Of a DNA stretch of 64,000 nt, positions 8,970-16,973 are shown piece after piece. Positions within the stretch are counted from its first letter, which is position 1. Every line of letters begins with the position of its first letter. The DNA comes from CALMFG01 sp963674805 (lineage in GTDB: Bacteria > Bacillota > Clostridia > Christensenellales > CALMFG01): positions 124,001-188,000 of the forward strand of contig CAXXNY010000009.1 in assembly GCA_963674805.2 (NCBI GenBank), given 5' to 3'. The translations under genes and the position numbers were made by a program. The notes beneath the pieces are model-generated. The model was not told the origin of the DNA and made no database searches. It saw only the letters and a program-made list of their open reading frames with translations.

Positions 8970-9027
8970 TTTTATAAATATCTTTTATTAATATACTTTA
9001 TATATCATTCAATTTCCCTTTTGTCAA
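8970..9027 (-). promoter_or_regulatory. Promoter and operator of the glycyl radical enzyme operon
   Basis: TTGACA (9022-9027), a 17-nt spacer and TATATA (8999-9004) on the minus strand, followed by the AT-rich box 8969-8992. The box and its spacing match the fucI-like promoter at 2103-2161. A hairpin at 9139-9153 lies upstream. Confidence 0.75.
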
Positions 9028-9137
9028 CCCCTTATAACATGACCGTCATGCTCTGCCCTCCGCTGTTTGCTACAAAAGCCATTGTGCTGCCTTAGCCTTT
9101 GCATATTAAATATAGCAAAATTTAATAAAATAAAAAG

Positions 9138-9158
9138 CCGATACTATGTATCGACCTT
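9138..9158 (-). terminator. Hairpin with T-run
   Basis: CGATAC / GTATCG stem (9139-9144 and 9148-9153) with a 3-nt loop. On the minus strand it is followed by TTTTTATTTT, and on the plus strand by CCTTTTATTT, so it may act in both directions. It insulates the operon promoter from the remnant gene upstream. Confidence 0.55.
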
Positions 9159-9341
9159 TTATTTATAAAAGAGGAAGAACCTATGAATCATTGTTGCGGC
9201 ATTCGCCAAGCGGGGTTTCAATTGCGTCACCTTACTTTAACAATGTTTCGTCGTTTTCATATCATTTTAACTACTTATCCCAAATATCGATATACTTCCG
9301 TCTTAAGCGCGGGCTACAAATCCACACTATCTTCAATCGCC

Positions 9342-9626
9342 CGTGACTTACTAACCGTATTCTTAAATCCAAAAGAGAGCCCGCTGCCGATTAATAAAAG
9401 CAGTGCCGCGATATAATATGCCGCAAAACAAGCAACAGAATATATCATTTCAACAGGCCGGAGAAGAATTGCACTTATTAACACCTCTTTGCGGCACAAC
9501 TTTGCAAAGAAACGCCAAGAAGGATTCTTAGATGCCCTTGAACAGGCTAATATAACCATACCGAACAATTGGATTATTAATTTGCCGAATATCGGGTATG
9601 ACGGATATGATTCTGCTTCCCATTAA
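9342..9626 (+). pseudogene. Remnant of a LacI-family regulator (effector domain fragment)
   Basis: In the plus frame from 9417 to 9626 the translation is a typical PBP1-like effector-domain core: AAKQATEYIISTGRRRIALI, then INTSLRHNFAKKRQEGFLDA, then NIGYDGYDSA before a stop at 9624. In the same frame upstream (9342-9413) a segment VFLNPKESPLPI resembles the preceding strand of such domains, but a TAA at 9414 interrupts it. No DNA-binding domain is recognisable further upstream and the C-terminal half is missing. It is therefore a decayed gene. Its place beside the promoter at 8970-9027 suggests it once regulated that operon. Confidence 0.65.
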
Positions 9627-9734
9627 ATTAGGCGAATTAAAGTGAAACGATACTATAGCCCCTTTTTAAATATAATAGATAAGCCATTCCCCTTACCATG
9701 CGCATTCATTTATTGCGACGGTTCTGGAAATAAA

Positions 9735-9756
9735 AAAGCCGATGCTTTGCATCGGC
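9735..9756 (-). terminator. Rho-independent terminator of the arsenic operon
   Basis: Perfect 8-bp stem GCCGATGC / GCATCGGC with a 3-nt loop (9738-9756), followed on the minus strand by TTTTTTATTT. It lies about 145 nt after the stop of the last arsenic-operon gene. Confidence 0.85.
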
Positions 9757-9901
9757 CCTTGCTTATCACGTATCTGCTTGTCTATCGCACATAATTTGCG
9801 AAATTGTATCATTTGGTTTCCATATGGTTTGTAATGCCCTGCGACGTATTCCCGACATAACAGTTTGGCTAATCACAATATACCTTATGCGGCTAATTAA
9901 A

Positions 9902-10357
9902 TTACCCGCAGCAGCCCTTACTGCTCTCACCACAGCAGCAAGCTTCTGTCGGTGCATTTGCATCATCGCTATTTTTCAGGCTGTTATCAATAACACGGTA
10001 AACAGCATGGCGAATCGCCTTTGCCGGAATATCTTCGTACTCATTCCCTTCATATATCACTGTTCTGCAGAAAGATGCTTTCCCAACTAAATCCGAGCAC
10101 GATTGGCAATAGTTTTCTGATATTTGAATGTTGAGTATCGCTTCAATCGGAATCCCATCCAAGAGAACCGCATTGGATAACGACATCTGGCTCTCATCAA
10201 GTATCGCTTCCATTAGCTCAATATGCACACCCTGTGGTTCAACTTTGCGATTCAGTCTTTTAATCTCATTTTTCAGGTTTTCCCCCGTATCATAACAGCG
10301 GTCACAGGTTTCGCCGTCTACATCAAGATGCCGCCATTCAATTTGTAAAGTTCGCAT
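9902..10357 (-). CDS. DUF2703 family protein with cysteine-rich tail
   Basis: A 151-residue protein whose N terminus (QIEWRHLDVDG, CDRCYDTG) matches the DUF2703 family, found in arsenic and metal resistance operons. A second cysteine pair is in NYCQSCSDL. The C terminus is a cysteine cluster, CCCGESSKGCCG, which could bind As(III) or another soft metal. It is the last gene of the arsenic operon, 10 nt after the redox disulfide gene. The molecular function is not known to me. A metallochaperone or redox role is inferred from the cysteines and context. Confidence 0.8.
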   Translation of the reverse strand: MRTLQIEWRHLDVDGETCDRCYDTGENLKNEIKRLNRKVEPQGVHIELMEAILDESQMSLSNAVLLDGIPIEAILNIQISENYCQSCSDLVGKASFCRTVIYEGNEYEDIPAKAIRHAVYRVIDNSLKNSDDANAPTEACCCGESSKGCCG

Positions 10358-10367
10358 TTTTTACCGC

Positions 10368-10607
10368 CTATAACGAATCGGATATCATCTGCATCACTTC
10401 TTTTTGATTCGGCACACGCCCGGTAGATTTCACGATCCCGTTGATCATCAGTCCCGGCGTACTCATAATACCCGTCGCGATGATATCTTCCATATCCGTC
10501 ACATAAATAACATTCGCTTCAATCTTCAACTCTTTAACCGCTTTCTCTGTCGTTGCTAAAAGTTTTTTACAACTTGCACATCCTGATCCAATTACTTTGA
10601 TTTCCAT
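10368..10607 (-). CDS. Thioredoxin-like redox-active disulfide protein
   Basis: A 79-residue thioredoxin-fold protein with the active-site motif SGCASCKKL near residue 8, the cis-Pro segment TPGLMING and an EAN..Y strand. It fits the small 'redox-active disulfide protein 2' family that accompanies ArsP-like permeases. The start at 10607 is chosen because AAGGAG precedes that ATG. A longer reading frame to 10652 has no comparable site and an unlikely N terminus. It probably supplies electrons for arsenate or thiol chemistry, which is inferred from context. Confidence 0.85.
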   Translation of the reverse strand: MEIKVIGSGCASCKKLLATTEKAVKELKIEANVIYVTDMEDIIATGIMSTPGLMINGIVKSTGRVPNQKEVMQMISDSL

Positions 10608-10660
10608 TATTCCCTTCTCCTTTTGTTCTTTTATCGATTTTATTGTACACATTTCAATTA

Positions 10661-11668
10661 TTATATGAGCAAAAATGCTAATGCATTAAACGAATAGCCG
10701 ATCACCAGAATACCCACGACAACGATAAGCGCGAAGATAACCAGCAGTTTTGTCTTAACCACTTTTTTAAGCAGTATCATCGACGGTAATGACAATGCTG
10801 TCACGGCCATCATGAACGCAAGCACAGTGCCAATCCCTACACCCTTACCCACAAGGGCCTCTGCAATCGGCAGGGTGCCAAAAATATCCGCATACATCGG
10901 CACGCCGACCACGGTTGCCAGCGGAACTGAGTAGAAATGCTCCTGACCCAGGATAGCCGAAATGATATCCTGTGGAATCCAGTTGTGAATCGCGGCGCCG
11001 ATACCAACGCCAATAAGAATATACAACCACACTTTTTTAACGATCTCAACAACCTGGTCCTTGGCATATAACAGCCGGTCTTTTCTTGTCACCTCCGGCA
11101 TCTCAGCATCCGTACTTACAGAATTCTTATATACAAAGGATTCAACATATTTCTCCAGTTTAAACCTGCTGATGAGCGTACCGCCAATAACCGCGAGAAT
11201 GATGCCAACGACCACATACGCAATCGCGATACGCCAGTTAAAGATACTGGCCAGCAACAGCACGGACGCCAAGTCAACTAATGGTGAAGAAATCAAAAAT
11301 GAAAACGTCACCCCTATCGGCAGCCCTGCGCTGGTGAACCCGATAAAAAGCGGAATGGACGAGCATGAGCAAAACGGCGTGATTGTACCCAATAATGCCC
11401 CTAAGGTATTTGCGCCGATGCCTTTATATCGCCCTAAAATCTTCCGTGTCCGTTCCGGTGGAAAGTGGCTCTGGATATATGATACTGTAAAAATCAGCAC
11501 GGACAGCAGTATGAATATTTTTATCGTATCGTAGATAAAAAAGTGTATGCTACCACCAATCCTGCTCTCAATATCCATGTTAAACACATTTTCAACCAAT
11601 AGCCTGATCAGATTATTCAGCCAATCCATTTTAAGCAGCTGGTTGTTTAAAAACTCAAAAATTCTCAT
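10661..11668 (-). CDS. Permease of the ArsP/YraQ (DUF318) family
   Basis: An integral membrane protein of 335 residues with about eight hydrophobic segments. It carries the family motif TPFCSCSSIPLF near residue 105, where conserved cysteines lie in a membrane helix, and SLPSMILLKKV near the C terminus. ArsP members export trivalent organoarsenicals. Other family members have no proven substrate. The start is an ATG at 11668. It lies 17 nt after the Acr3 gene, so it belongs to the arsenic operon. Confidence 0.85.
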   Translation of the reverse strand: MRIFEFLNNQLLKMDWLNNLIRLLVENVFNMDIESRIGGSIHFFIYDTIKIFILLSVLIFTVSYIQSHFPPERTRKILGRYKGIGANTLGALLGTITPFCSCSSIPLFIGFTSAGLPIGVTFSFLISSPLVDLASVLLLASIFNWRIAIAYVVVGIILAVIGGTLISRFKLEKYVESFVYKNSVSTDAEMPEVTRKDRLLYAKDQVVEIVKKVWLYILIGVGIGAAIHNWIPQDIISAILGQEHFYSVPLATVVGVPMYADIFGTLPIAEALVGKGVGIGTVLAFMMAVTALSLPSMILLKKVVKTKLLVIFALIVVVGILVIGYSFNALAFLLI

Positions 11669-11685
11669 TTAAATGCCTTTCTATT

Positions 11686-12747
11686 TTAGCTGGAAAACCA
11701 GTGTATTGTTCTGTTTGATATTTTAACTAAAGTCAGCATAATCGGCACCTCGACCAGTACGCCGACTATGGTAGTCAACGCTGCAGCAGACTGCAGACCG
11801 AATACTGCGATTGCCACTGCGACTGCCAGTTCAAAAAAGTTACTCGCGCCAATCATCGCTGCCGGCGAAGCAATATCATGCGGCAGCCTCCACTTTTTCG
11901 CCCAGAAATATGCAATAAAGAAAATCAGGAAAGTCTGCAGTGTCAGAGGAACGGCAATCAGCAGGATATCAAAAGGCTGCCTAACAATTGTTCTTCCCTG
12001 AAAAGAGAAGATAATGATCAGCGTCAGCAATAATCCAATCACCGTGATGTTATTGAATGTCGGGATAAATTGCTTTTCAAAGTATTCCTTCCCACTTTTC
12101 TTTGTAATCAGTACTCTTGAAAGCCATCCCGCAGACAGCGGAATAACGACAAAAAGCACTACGGAAAGGAACAGCGTTCCCCATGGAACACCTACTCCGG
12201 CGACAGAAATATCACCTAATGTAAACAGCAGTCCAACGATTGGCACAAATGCGAGCAGAATAATCAAATCATTTGTAGCGACTTGTACCAACGTATATGC
12301 CGGATTCCCTTTGGTTAAATGGCTCCAAACAAATACCATCGCCGTGCAGGGGGCAGCGCCCAGCAGTATTGCGCCCGCTAAATAATCTTTTGCCAGTTCG
12401 TTTGGTATCACCGACTTAAACACAACGAAGAAAAACAAATATGAGATCGCAAACATGGAAAACGGCTTAATCAGCCAGTTGGTTCCCAAAGTTACCACAA
12501 GGCCTTTCGGATTTCGCCCAACGTTGACGATACTCGTAAAATCAACCTTCAGCATCATCGGATAAATCATCAGCCAAATCAATACAGCCACGGGGATTGA
12601 TACGTTATAATATTCAAATCGGCCTAAAAATTCAGGAATTTTCGGCATCCATAAACTAAGGGCTATACCAATGCCCATACAGATGATGACCCATAATGTC
12701 AGGTATTTTTCAAAAAATCCAATGCCTGTATTTGCTTTCTTTGCCAT
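11686..12747 (-). CDS. arsB: Arsenite efflux pump, Acr3 family
   Basis: A 353-residue membrane protein with about ten hydrophobic segments. The Acr3 signature LGAAPCTAMVFVWSHLTKG is present with its essential cysteine, together with the conserved IGASNFFELAVAVAIAVFG and VEVPIMLTLV segments. It exports As(III) using the proton gradient. It follows arsR by 37 nt. The family is Acr3 rather than the unrelated E. coli ArsB type, and the symbol follows common annotation practice. Confidence 0.93.
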   Translation of the reverse strand: MAKKANTGIGFFEKYLTLWVIICMGIGIALSLWMPKIPEFLGRFEYYNVSIPVAVLIWLMIYPMMLKVDFTSIVNVGRNPKGLVVTLGTNWLIKPFSMFAISYLFFFVVFKSVIPNELAKDYLAGAILLGAAPCTAMVFVWSHLTKGNPAYTLVQVATNDLIILLAFVPIVGLLFTLGDISVAGVGVPWGTLFLSVVLFVVIPLSAGWLSRVLITKKSGKEYFEKQFIPTFNNITVIGLLLTLIIIFSFQGRTIVRQPFDILLIAVPLTLQTFLIFFIAYFWAKKWRLPHDIASPAAMIGASNFFELAVAVAIAVFGLQSAAALTTIVGVLVEVPIMLTLVKISNRTIHWFSS

Positions 12748-12784
12748 TTATAAAACTCCTTAAATTGGTCGGCTCATATTCCTT

Positions 12785-13105
12785 TTATTTTTTTCCGCAA
12801 ACCTGACAACTTGTATTTTGTCCCGTTTGGGCACCAATAAAGATTTCATCCAAAACTTCCTTGGATTTCTGTATCCCCTTGGCCGACAGCTTATACATCG
12901 TATACTTGCCTTCCCGCCGGGCGTTCACCAATCCGCTTTCGATAAGAATTTTCATATGATGAGAAAGTGTCGGCTGCGTAATCGTTAAGTCTTCTAGTAA
13001 AACACACGAGCAGGTCTCGCCTTGCTTAATTAAATCAATGATTCTTAATCGGCTTTCATCGCAAAACGCCTTAAATATCAGCGCATTTTTTTTATACTTT
13101 TCCAC
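12785..13105 (-). CDS. arsR: ArsR-family metalloregulatory repressor
   Basis: A 106-residue winged-helix repressor. The segment GETCSCVLLEDL carries the CxC metal-sensing pair in the alpha3 position, and TITQPTLSHHMKILIESGL is the recognition helix region. A C-terminal CQVC could add a further thiol site. The start is a GTG at 13105 with a GGAG sequence upstream. It is first in the operon, so it represses its own operon until As(III) binds. Confidence 0.93.
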   Translation of the reverse strand: MEKYKKNALIFKAFCDESRLRIIDLIKQGETCSCVLLEDLTITQPTLSHHMKILIESGLVNARREGKYTMYKLSAKGIQKSKEVLDEIFIGAQTGQNTSCQVCGKK

Positions 13106-13145
13106 TTTTCACCCGGCTCCTTTTTATCATCATATCGATATTTAT

Positions 13146-13182
13146 CTATATGTATTTTACTCTACATATAGACAGTTGTCAA
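13146..13182 (-). promoter_or_regulatory. arsR promoter with inverted-repeat operator
   Basis: TTGACA (13177-13182), a 17-nt spacer and TAAAAT (13154-13159) on the minus strand. A perfect 9-8-9 inverted repeat (CTATATGTA at 13146-13154 and TACATATAG at 13163-13171) covers the -10 and part of the spacer. This is the position expected of an ArsR operator. Confidence 0.8.
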
Positions 13183-13278
13183 TATGTTAATTAACAACGC
13201 TCTGCTATTACACCTGTATTTTTCCACTAAAGGCGGTAAAAAAGCGTTCAAATCCTTTTTCCTTATATTCCAGACAAA

Positions 13279-13307
13279 AGGACCGGCAAAATATGCCGGT
13301 CCTTTTT
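13279..13307 (-). terminator. Strong hairpin terminator, possibly bidirectional
   Basis: Perfect 10-bp stem AGGACCGGCA / TGCCGGTCCT with a 5-nt loop. TTTT follows on the minus strand and TTTTT on the plus strand. It ends the transcript carrying the transaldolase gene and separates it from arsR. The 190 bases between it and the transaldolase stop hold no gene that I can see. Confidence 0.8.
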
Positions 13308-13500
13308 ATAGAGATAAATAGCTTTTAATCTTGTTGACGCCTTTCACCAAAAATGCGCGCGCTCCTTAGATTGTCTTCTTTTATGTTAAGCGTTTCCTTT
13401 TCATCCTCTTCATCCTCACCTTTTACTCATCATAACAGATCACTATATCGGGCTGTGCTGCCCGTCTGTTTCAGAACGCTGGTAGTTCACTGGCTTTTGC

Positions 13501-14559
13501 CTATTGCCCCTTTTTATTTCTTCGGTCTGCAATCAGTTCATTCCCTTTTTTCCAGGCATCTTCAAACATACTCCGGAACAAAACCACCGGTCCGAATTCT
13601 TCATATTCCTTCGGTTCAATTTCATATGCAAAATATGCCTTTTTAAAATCCGGCAGTTTCTCGCACAGTGTTTCAATCACTTCCGGCGGTGTCGGCTGGA
13701 AGAATCTTTGCACTACGTAAGGATTCTGTTTGATTAATTCGTCCGCCGTTCCTTTCCAGTTGATTGTTACCGCAGCATTTGCACCAACCATCTCTGTGAA
13801 ATGGTGCAGTCCTCTTGCGCCGCCGCTGATAAAGCCGACATTAAGCGCTTTATCGTTAACAACCTTATACGCTTTTTTTGCCACCGTGGAACCGGCCTGC
13901 CACAAGATATCTTCGCTGATATCAATATCATTTTCTTTCACATAATTGGCTAAGTATTGATCGAAAATACCGGCGATATGCGAATAAAATATTACCGGCT
14001 TTTCTTTCATGCCCGCTGTTGCGCCGCCGTATGCCGTTGCTACATCCAACGCCTGGCGCGTTGACATGACTTCGGTTGCATTAATCGGCACGCCCTCGCC
14101 TGCCAGCACAGAAATCGCCTCTAAGCCCTCCTCGGTTGCCGGTATCTTAATCATTATATTCGGCATGGTTCGGTTTGCTTTCGCATACTTGATAATCGTT
14201 TCGGTATCCTCGCGAAAGGGGTCGCCCTGTATGCTGACATAGCCTAACGTGCCGCCGCTCTTTTCGTAAACCGGCAAAAATGCCTTGGCAATATTTTCAA
14301 CCAATGCCCTTTGCAGCTCAATCTGGGCTTCATTATCGTCTTTTTGTGTTTTTAAAATATCATCTAATATGCCGTACACATATGCACGTTCCGACTCGTC
14401 ATCACTGACAAGCATCTTATAAGGGAATGATGGGTTTTGGGTGCAGCCCACCGCACCCGCTTCAATCGCCAGTCTGGTCTGCTCCCGGGTGACGTTGTTA
14501 ATCCAAAATCGTGTGGCTGTCTGCGCCTGAACACGATGAAAATATCCCTGTTTCATCAT
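13501..14559 (-). CDS. Transaldolase family protein
   Basis: A 352-residue class I aldolase-fold protein. NIMIKIPATEEGLEAI carries the Schiff-base lysine of transaldolases, and GCTQNPSFPYK corresponds to the N-terminal substrate-binding segment (usually D.TTNPS). The length is slightly above classical transaldolase (about 320 residues). It moves a dihydroxyacetone unit between sugar phosphates or cleaves fructose-6-P-like compounds. It is the last gene of the GntR-regulated transport operon, separated from the binding-protein gene by a hairpin, so it may be expressed at a lower level. The start follows AGGAGT. Confidence 0.85.
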   Translation of the reverse strand: MMKQGYFHRVQAQTATRFWINNVTREQTRLAIEAGAVGCTQNPSFPYKMLVSDDESERAYVYGILDDILKTQKDDNEAQIELQRALVENIAKAFLPVYEKSGGTLGYVSIQGDPFREDTETIIKYAKANRTMPNIMIKIPATEEGLEAISVLAGEGVPINATEVMSTRQALDVATAYGGATAGMKEKPVIFYSHIAGIFDQYLANYVKENDIDISEDILWQAGSTVAKKAYKVVNDKALNVGFISGGARGLHHFTEMVGANAAVTINWKGTADELIKQNPYVVQRFFQPTPPEVIETLCEKLPDFKKAYFAYEIEPKEYEEFGPVVLFRSMFEDAWKKGNELIADRRNKKGQ

Positions 14560-14695
14560 TTTACTCCTATCTTAAATGAATAATCATTTTAATTCCGATT
14601 CAATTTTTTCACTGATACTCGCCGATTATGCGGATCTCCCATGCCGTGAAAGCAGCGCAGTATGTGTTGATTACCTTTGATTTTCCCTATATAAT

Positions 14696-14733
14696 GAAGT
14701 AAGCCTTATAGAATGCTCCATAAGGCTTAACTT
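14696..14733 (-). other. Intercistronic hairpin after the binding-protein gene
   Basis: AAGCCTTAT (14701-14709) pairs with ATAAGGCTT (14720-14728), and the flanks extend the stem with one bulge. No T-run follows on the minus strand. Its place directly 3' of a binding-protein gene suggests an mRNA-protecting or attenuating element. Confidence 0.5.
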
Positions 14734-14745
14734 CAAAAGGCGCTT

Positions 14746-15834
14746 CTACTTGAATTGTTTCGCTACTTCCGCTTCATATGCGTAAACGTCGGCTAAAACA
14801 TCCAGGTTTTCTTTTGTAACAATAGTCGTGCCTGTGTACATTAATGATGGAATCATGTTGAATCCGGCTTCGGCAAATTTTTCACCGATTGAATATCCGG
14901 GGTTGTTATAATAATACAGCGTTCTTAATGCGAAGGTTTCAAATGCTTCACGTTTCTGAGCAACGGTAGCATCAATAATGCCTTCATCAATTGCCTGAAT
15001 AATATCAGCTGTATCGTCAACACAGGTCACCTTGATTTCGCCGATTTTTCCGGCTTCGCGAATAGCGATTGCAATTCCCGGGCCGCTGGCTGCGTCAATA
15101 CCGGAGAAACCTGCGATATCAGGATGCGCCTGAATGGTCTGGGCTGCTAATTTTGCCGCTTCTGTAACATCGCCTAAGTCGTTGTTAAGCCCGATAATTT
15201 CGATACCCGGATAATCATTTTCCATGACTTCTTTGTAGCCTTTTACTGCAAGATTGGTGTTGTCATTCGGGATAACAGCGCTGAGCATAACTTTGCCTTC
15301 TCCGTTCAGAAGTTCACCCATGATGCGCGCTTGTTTTCTGCCCAAGTCTTCCCAGCCTGTGCCTACAAACCCGATTCTGTCGGAATTCGGAGCATCGCCG
15401 TCGACACAAATCAGCGGAATGCCTGCTGCTATCGCTTTGTTGATAATTTCATTATGACCTTCGCCAAAAGGCATAAAGAGGATTCCGTCCGGTTTTTTTG
15501 CAATCCACTGTTCAAGAATTGTATTCTGCGTTTCAATGTCAATAGTGGTCGGGCCGGCGAACTCAATATCTACTCCAAGACGGGCAGCTTCTTCCTGCAG
15601 TGCCGGATAATCATGTGCGAGGAACAACGGTAATGTTGATATGCTTGCGATCCAGACATATTGTTCTCTTTCTTCCGCAGCTTCTGCAGCATTATCCGTG
15701 TCATCCTGTACCACTGCTTCACTTGCTGCTGCATCTCCCTGAGAGCTTGCGGCAGCAGGTGCTGAGCATCCCACGACCATAGCTAAAAGCAACACGATTA
15801 CGACTGCAATAGTAATACCTTTAAAACTCTTCAT
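14746..15834 (-). CDS. Sugar ABC transporter substrate-binding lipoprotein
   Basis: A periplasmic-binding-protein-like (RbsB type) lipoprotein of 362 residues, anchored outside the membrane. The signal ends in the lipobox LAMVVGCSAP, followed by an Ala/Ser/Asp linker and a two-lobe domain (YVWIASISTLPLFLAHDYPA, IPLICVDGDAP, GFSGIDAASGPG). The start at 15834 is chosen because AAAGGAG precedes it. The frame extends 35 codons upstream to 15939, but no signal peptide would begin there. It forms an importer with the next two genes upstream. The ligand is unknown. Confidence 0.9.
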   Translation of the reverse strand: MKSFKGITIAVVIVLLLAMVVGCSAPAAASSQGDAAASEAVVQDDTDNAAEAAEEREQYVWIASISTLPLFLAHDYPALQEEAARLGVDIEFAGPTTIDIETQNTILEQWIAKKPDGILFMPFGEGHNEIINKAIAAGIPLICVDGDAPNSDRIGFVGTGWEDLGRKQARIMGELLNGEGKVMLSAVIPNDNTNLAVKGYKEVMENDYPGIEIIGLNNDLGDVTEAAKLAAQTIQAHPDIAGFSGIDAASGPGIAIAIREAGKIGEIKVTCVDDTADIIQAIDEGIIDATVAQKREAFETFALRTLYYYNNPGYSIGEKFAEAGFNMIPSLMYTGTTIVTKENLDVLADVYAYEAEVAKQFK

Positions 15835-15955
15835 TCGATTTTCTCCTTTAATTTTAGTTTCCTCCATTGATTCTAAACGTCTTTTTTGGATCACACCTCC
15901 TTTATATCCCCTTTTGGTATTCTCATAATGCGCAACCATTGTTTATTATTGGTGT

Positions 15956-16948
15956 CTAATTGCTGAATGAAACGCGTTTGTTCTTGATAAATGTATCGAA
16001 CGCAACCGCACACACCAGCACGAGGCCGGTCACGATAGAGTGCCAGTATACCGAAACATTCGTTACAACCAGCGCACTGCTGATCAAAGACATGAATACT
16101 GTGCCCAGAAAGATTCCCAACACCGTTCCTTCTCCGCCGGACAGGCTGCAGCCTCCGATAACCGATGCGGCAATAACCCGAAGTTCAGATCCTGTCCCAG
16201 CAGTCGAAATGGCCGATCCAAATCTTGCAGTGCTTAGAATCCCTGAAAAGGCAGCCAGCCCGCCCATGAGTATATACAGCGCAAACTTAACTTTTGTGAC
16301 GTTGATCCCGGATAAAGTGGCTGCTTTTACGTTTCCGCCGATATAATAGAGTTGACGGAAATAGCGGTGCTTAGCAAGCAGCACGCCGAAGACAAGGATC
16401 AAAAACAGCATAATCCACACCGGCAGCTGATAACCGAGAAAAGTCTTTTGACCAATCCACGTAAATCCCTGCGGAAGAAAAGCGATCCCGCCTTCCGCCA
16501 GAATGACCGTAACGCCCCTGGCAATGCCCTGCATACCAAGTGTTGCGATGAAAAAGTTCACTTTTAGTTTTTCAATCACAAAGCCGTTAATCAAGCCAAC
16601 CAATAAGCCAACTGAAATGGCCGCCAAAACACACAGTATGACCGGCCAACCCGCAACCAGTGTTGTTCCTGCAATCGCTCCGGCAAGGGCAAATGTCGAC
16701 CCGACAGACAGATCAATATCCCCGGTAATCAGCAACATACACATACCGATGGCAAGTATCGTATCCGATGCCATGCCTATTGCCGTCGCTTTCAGATTCC
16801 CTACGGTTAAAAATGTATCGTAGTTAATCCCAAGCGCCAGTGAAAACAGAATGATTAAAGCAATCAAGGCGAATTCCCGTTTAAACAATAATTTTCTAAT
16901 GAATTTCTTAAAACCTGCTTCTTTTTTAGCTGTTATGTTTGTATCCAT
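15956..16948 (-). CDS. Sugar ABC transporter permease, RbsC type
   Basis: A 330-residue integral membrane protein with about eight to ten hydrophobic segments. It has the family signature GDIDLSVGSTFALAGAIAG and the cytoplasmic coupling region AATLSGINVTKVKFALYI. The conserved VIGGCSLSGGEGTVLGIFLG is near the C terminus. It would form a homodimeric channel, because only one permease gene is in this operon. RBS AGGAGAT. It lies 25 nt after the ATPase gene. Confidence 0.93.
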   Translation of the reverse strand: MDTNITAKKEAGFKKFIRKLLFKREFALIALIILFSLALGINYDTFLTVGNLKATAIGMASDTILAIGMCMLLITGDIDLSVGSTFALAGAIAGTTLVAGWPVILCVLAAISVGLLVGLINGFVIEKLKVNFFIATLGMQGIARGVTVILAEGGIAFLPQGFTWIGQKTFLGYQLPVWIMLFLILVFGVLLAKHRYFRQLYYIGGNVKAATLSGINVTKVKFALYILMGGLAAFSGILSTARFGSAISTAGTGSELRVIAASVIGGCSLSGGEGTVLGIFLGTVFMSLISSALVVTNVSVYWHSIVTGLVLVCAVAFDTFIKNKRVSFSN

Positions 16949-16973
16949 ACCAATCTCCTATCTTAAAAATAGA

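Noticed and set aside
9314..9568. Minus-strand open frame of 84 codons with a hydrophobic stretch
   Set aside because: It is antisense to the LacI remnant, whose plus-strand translation is clearly protein-like, and it has no ribosome binding site.
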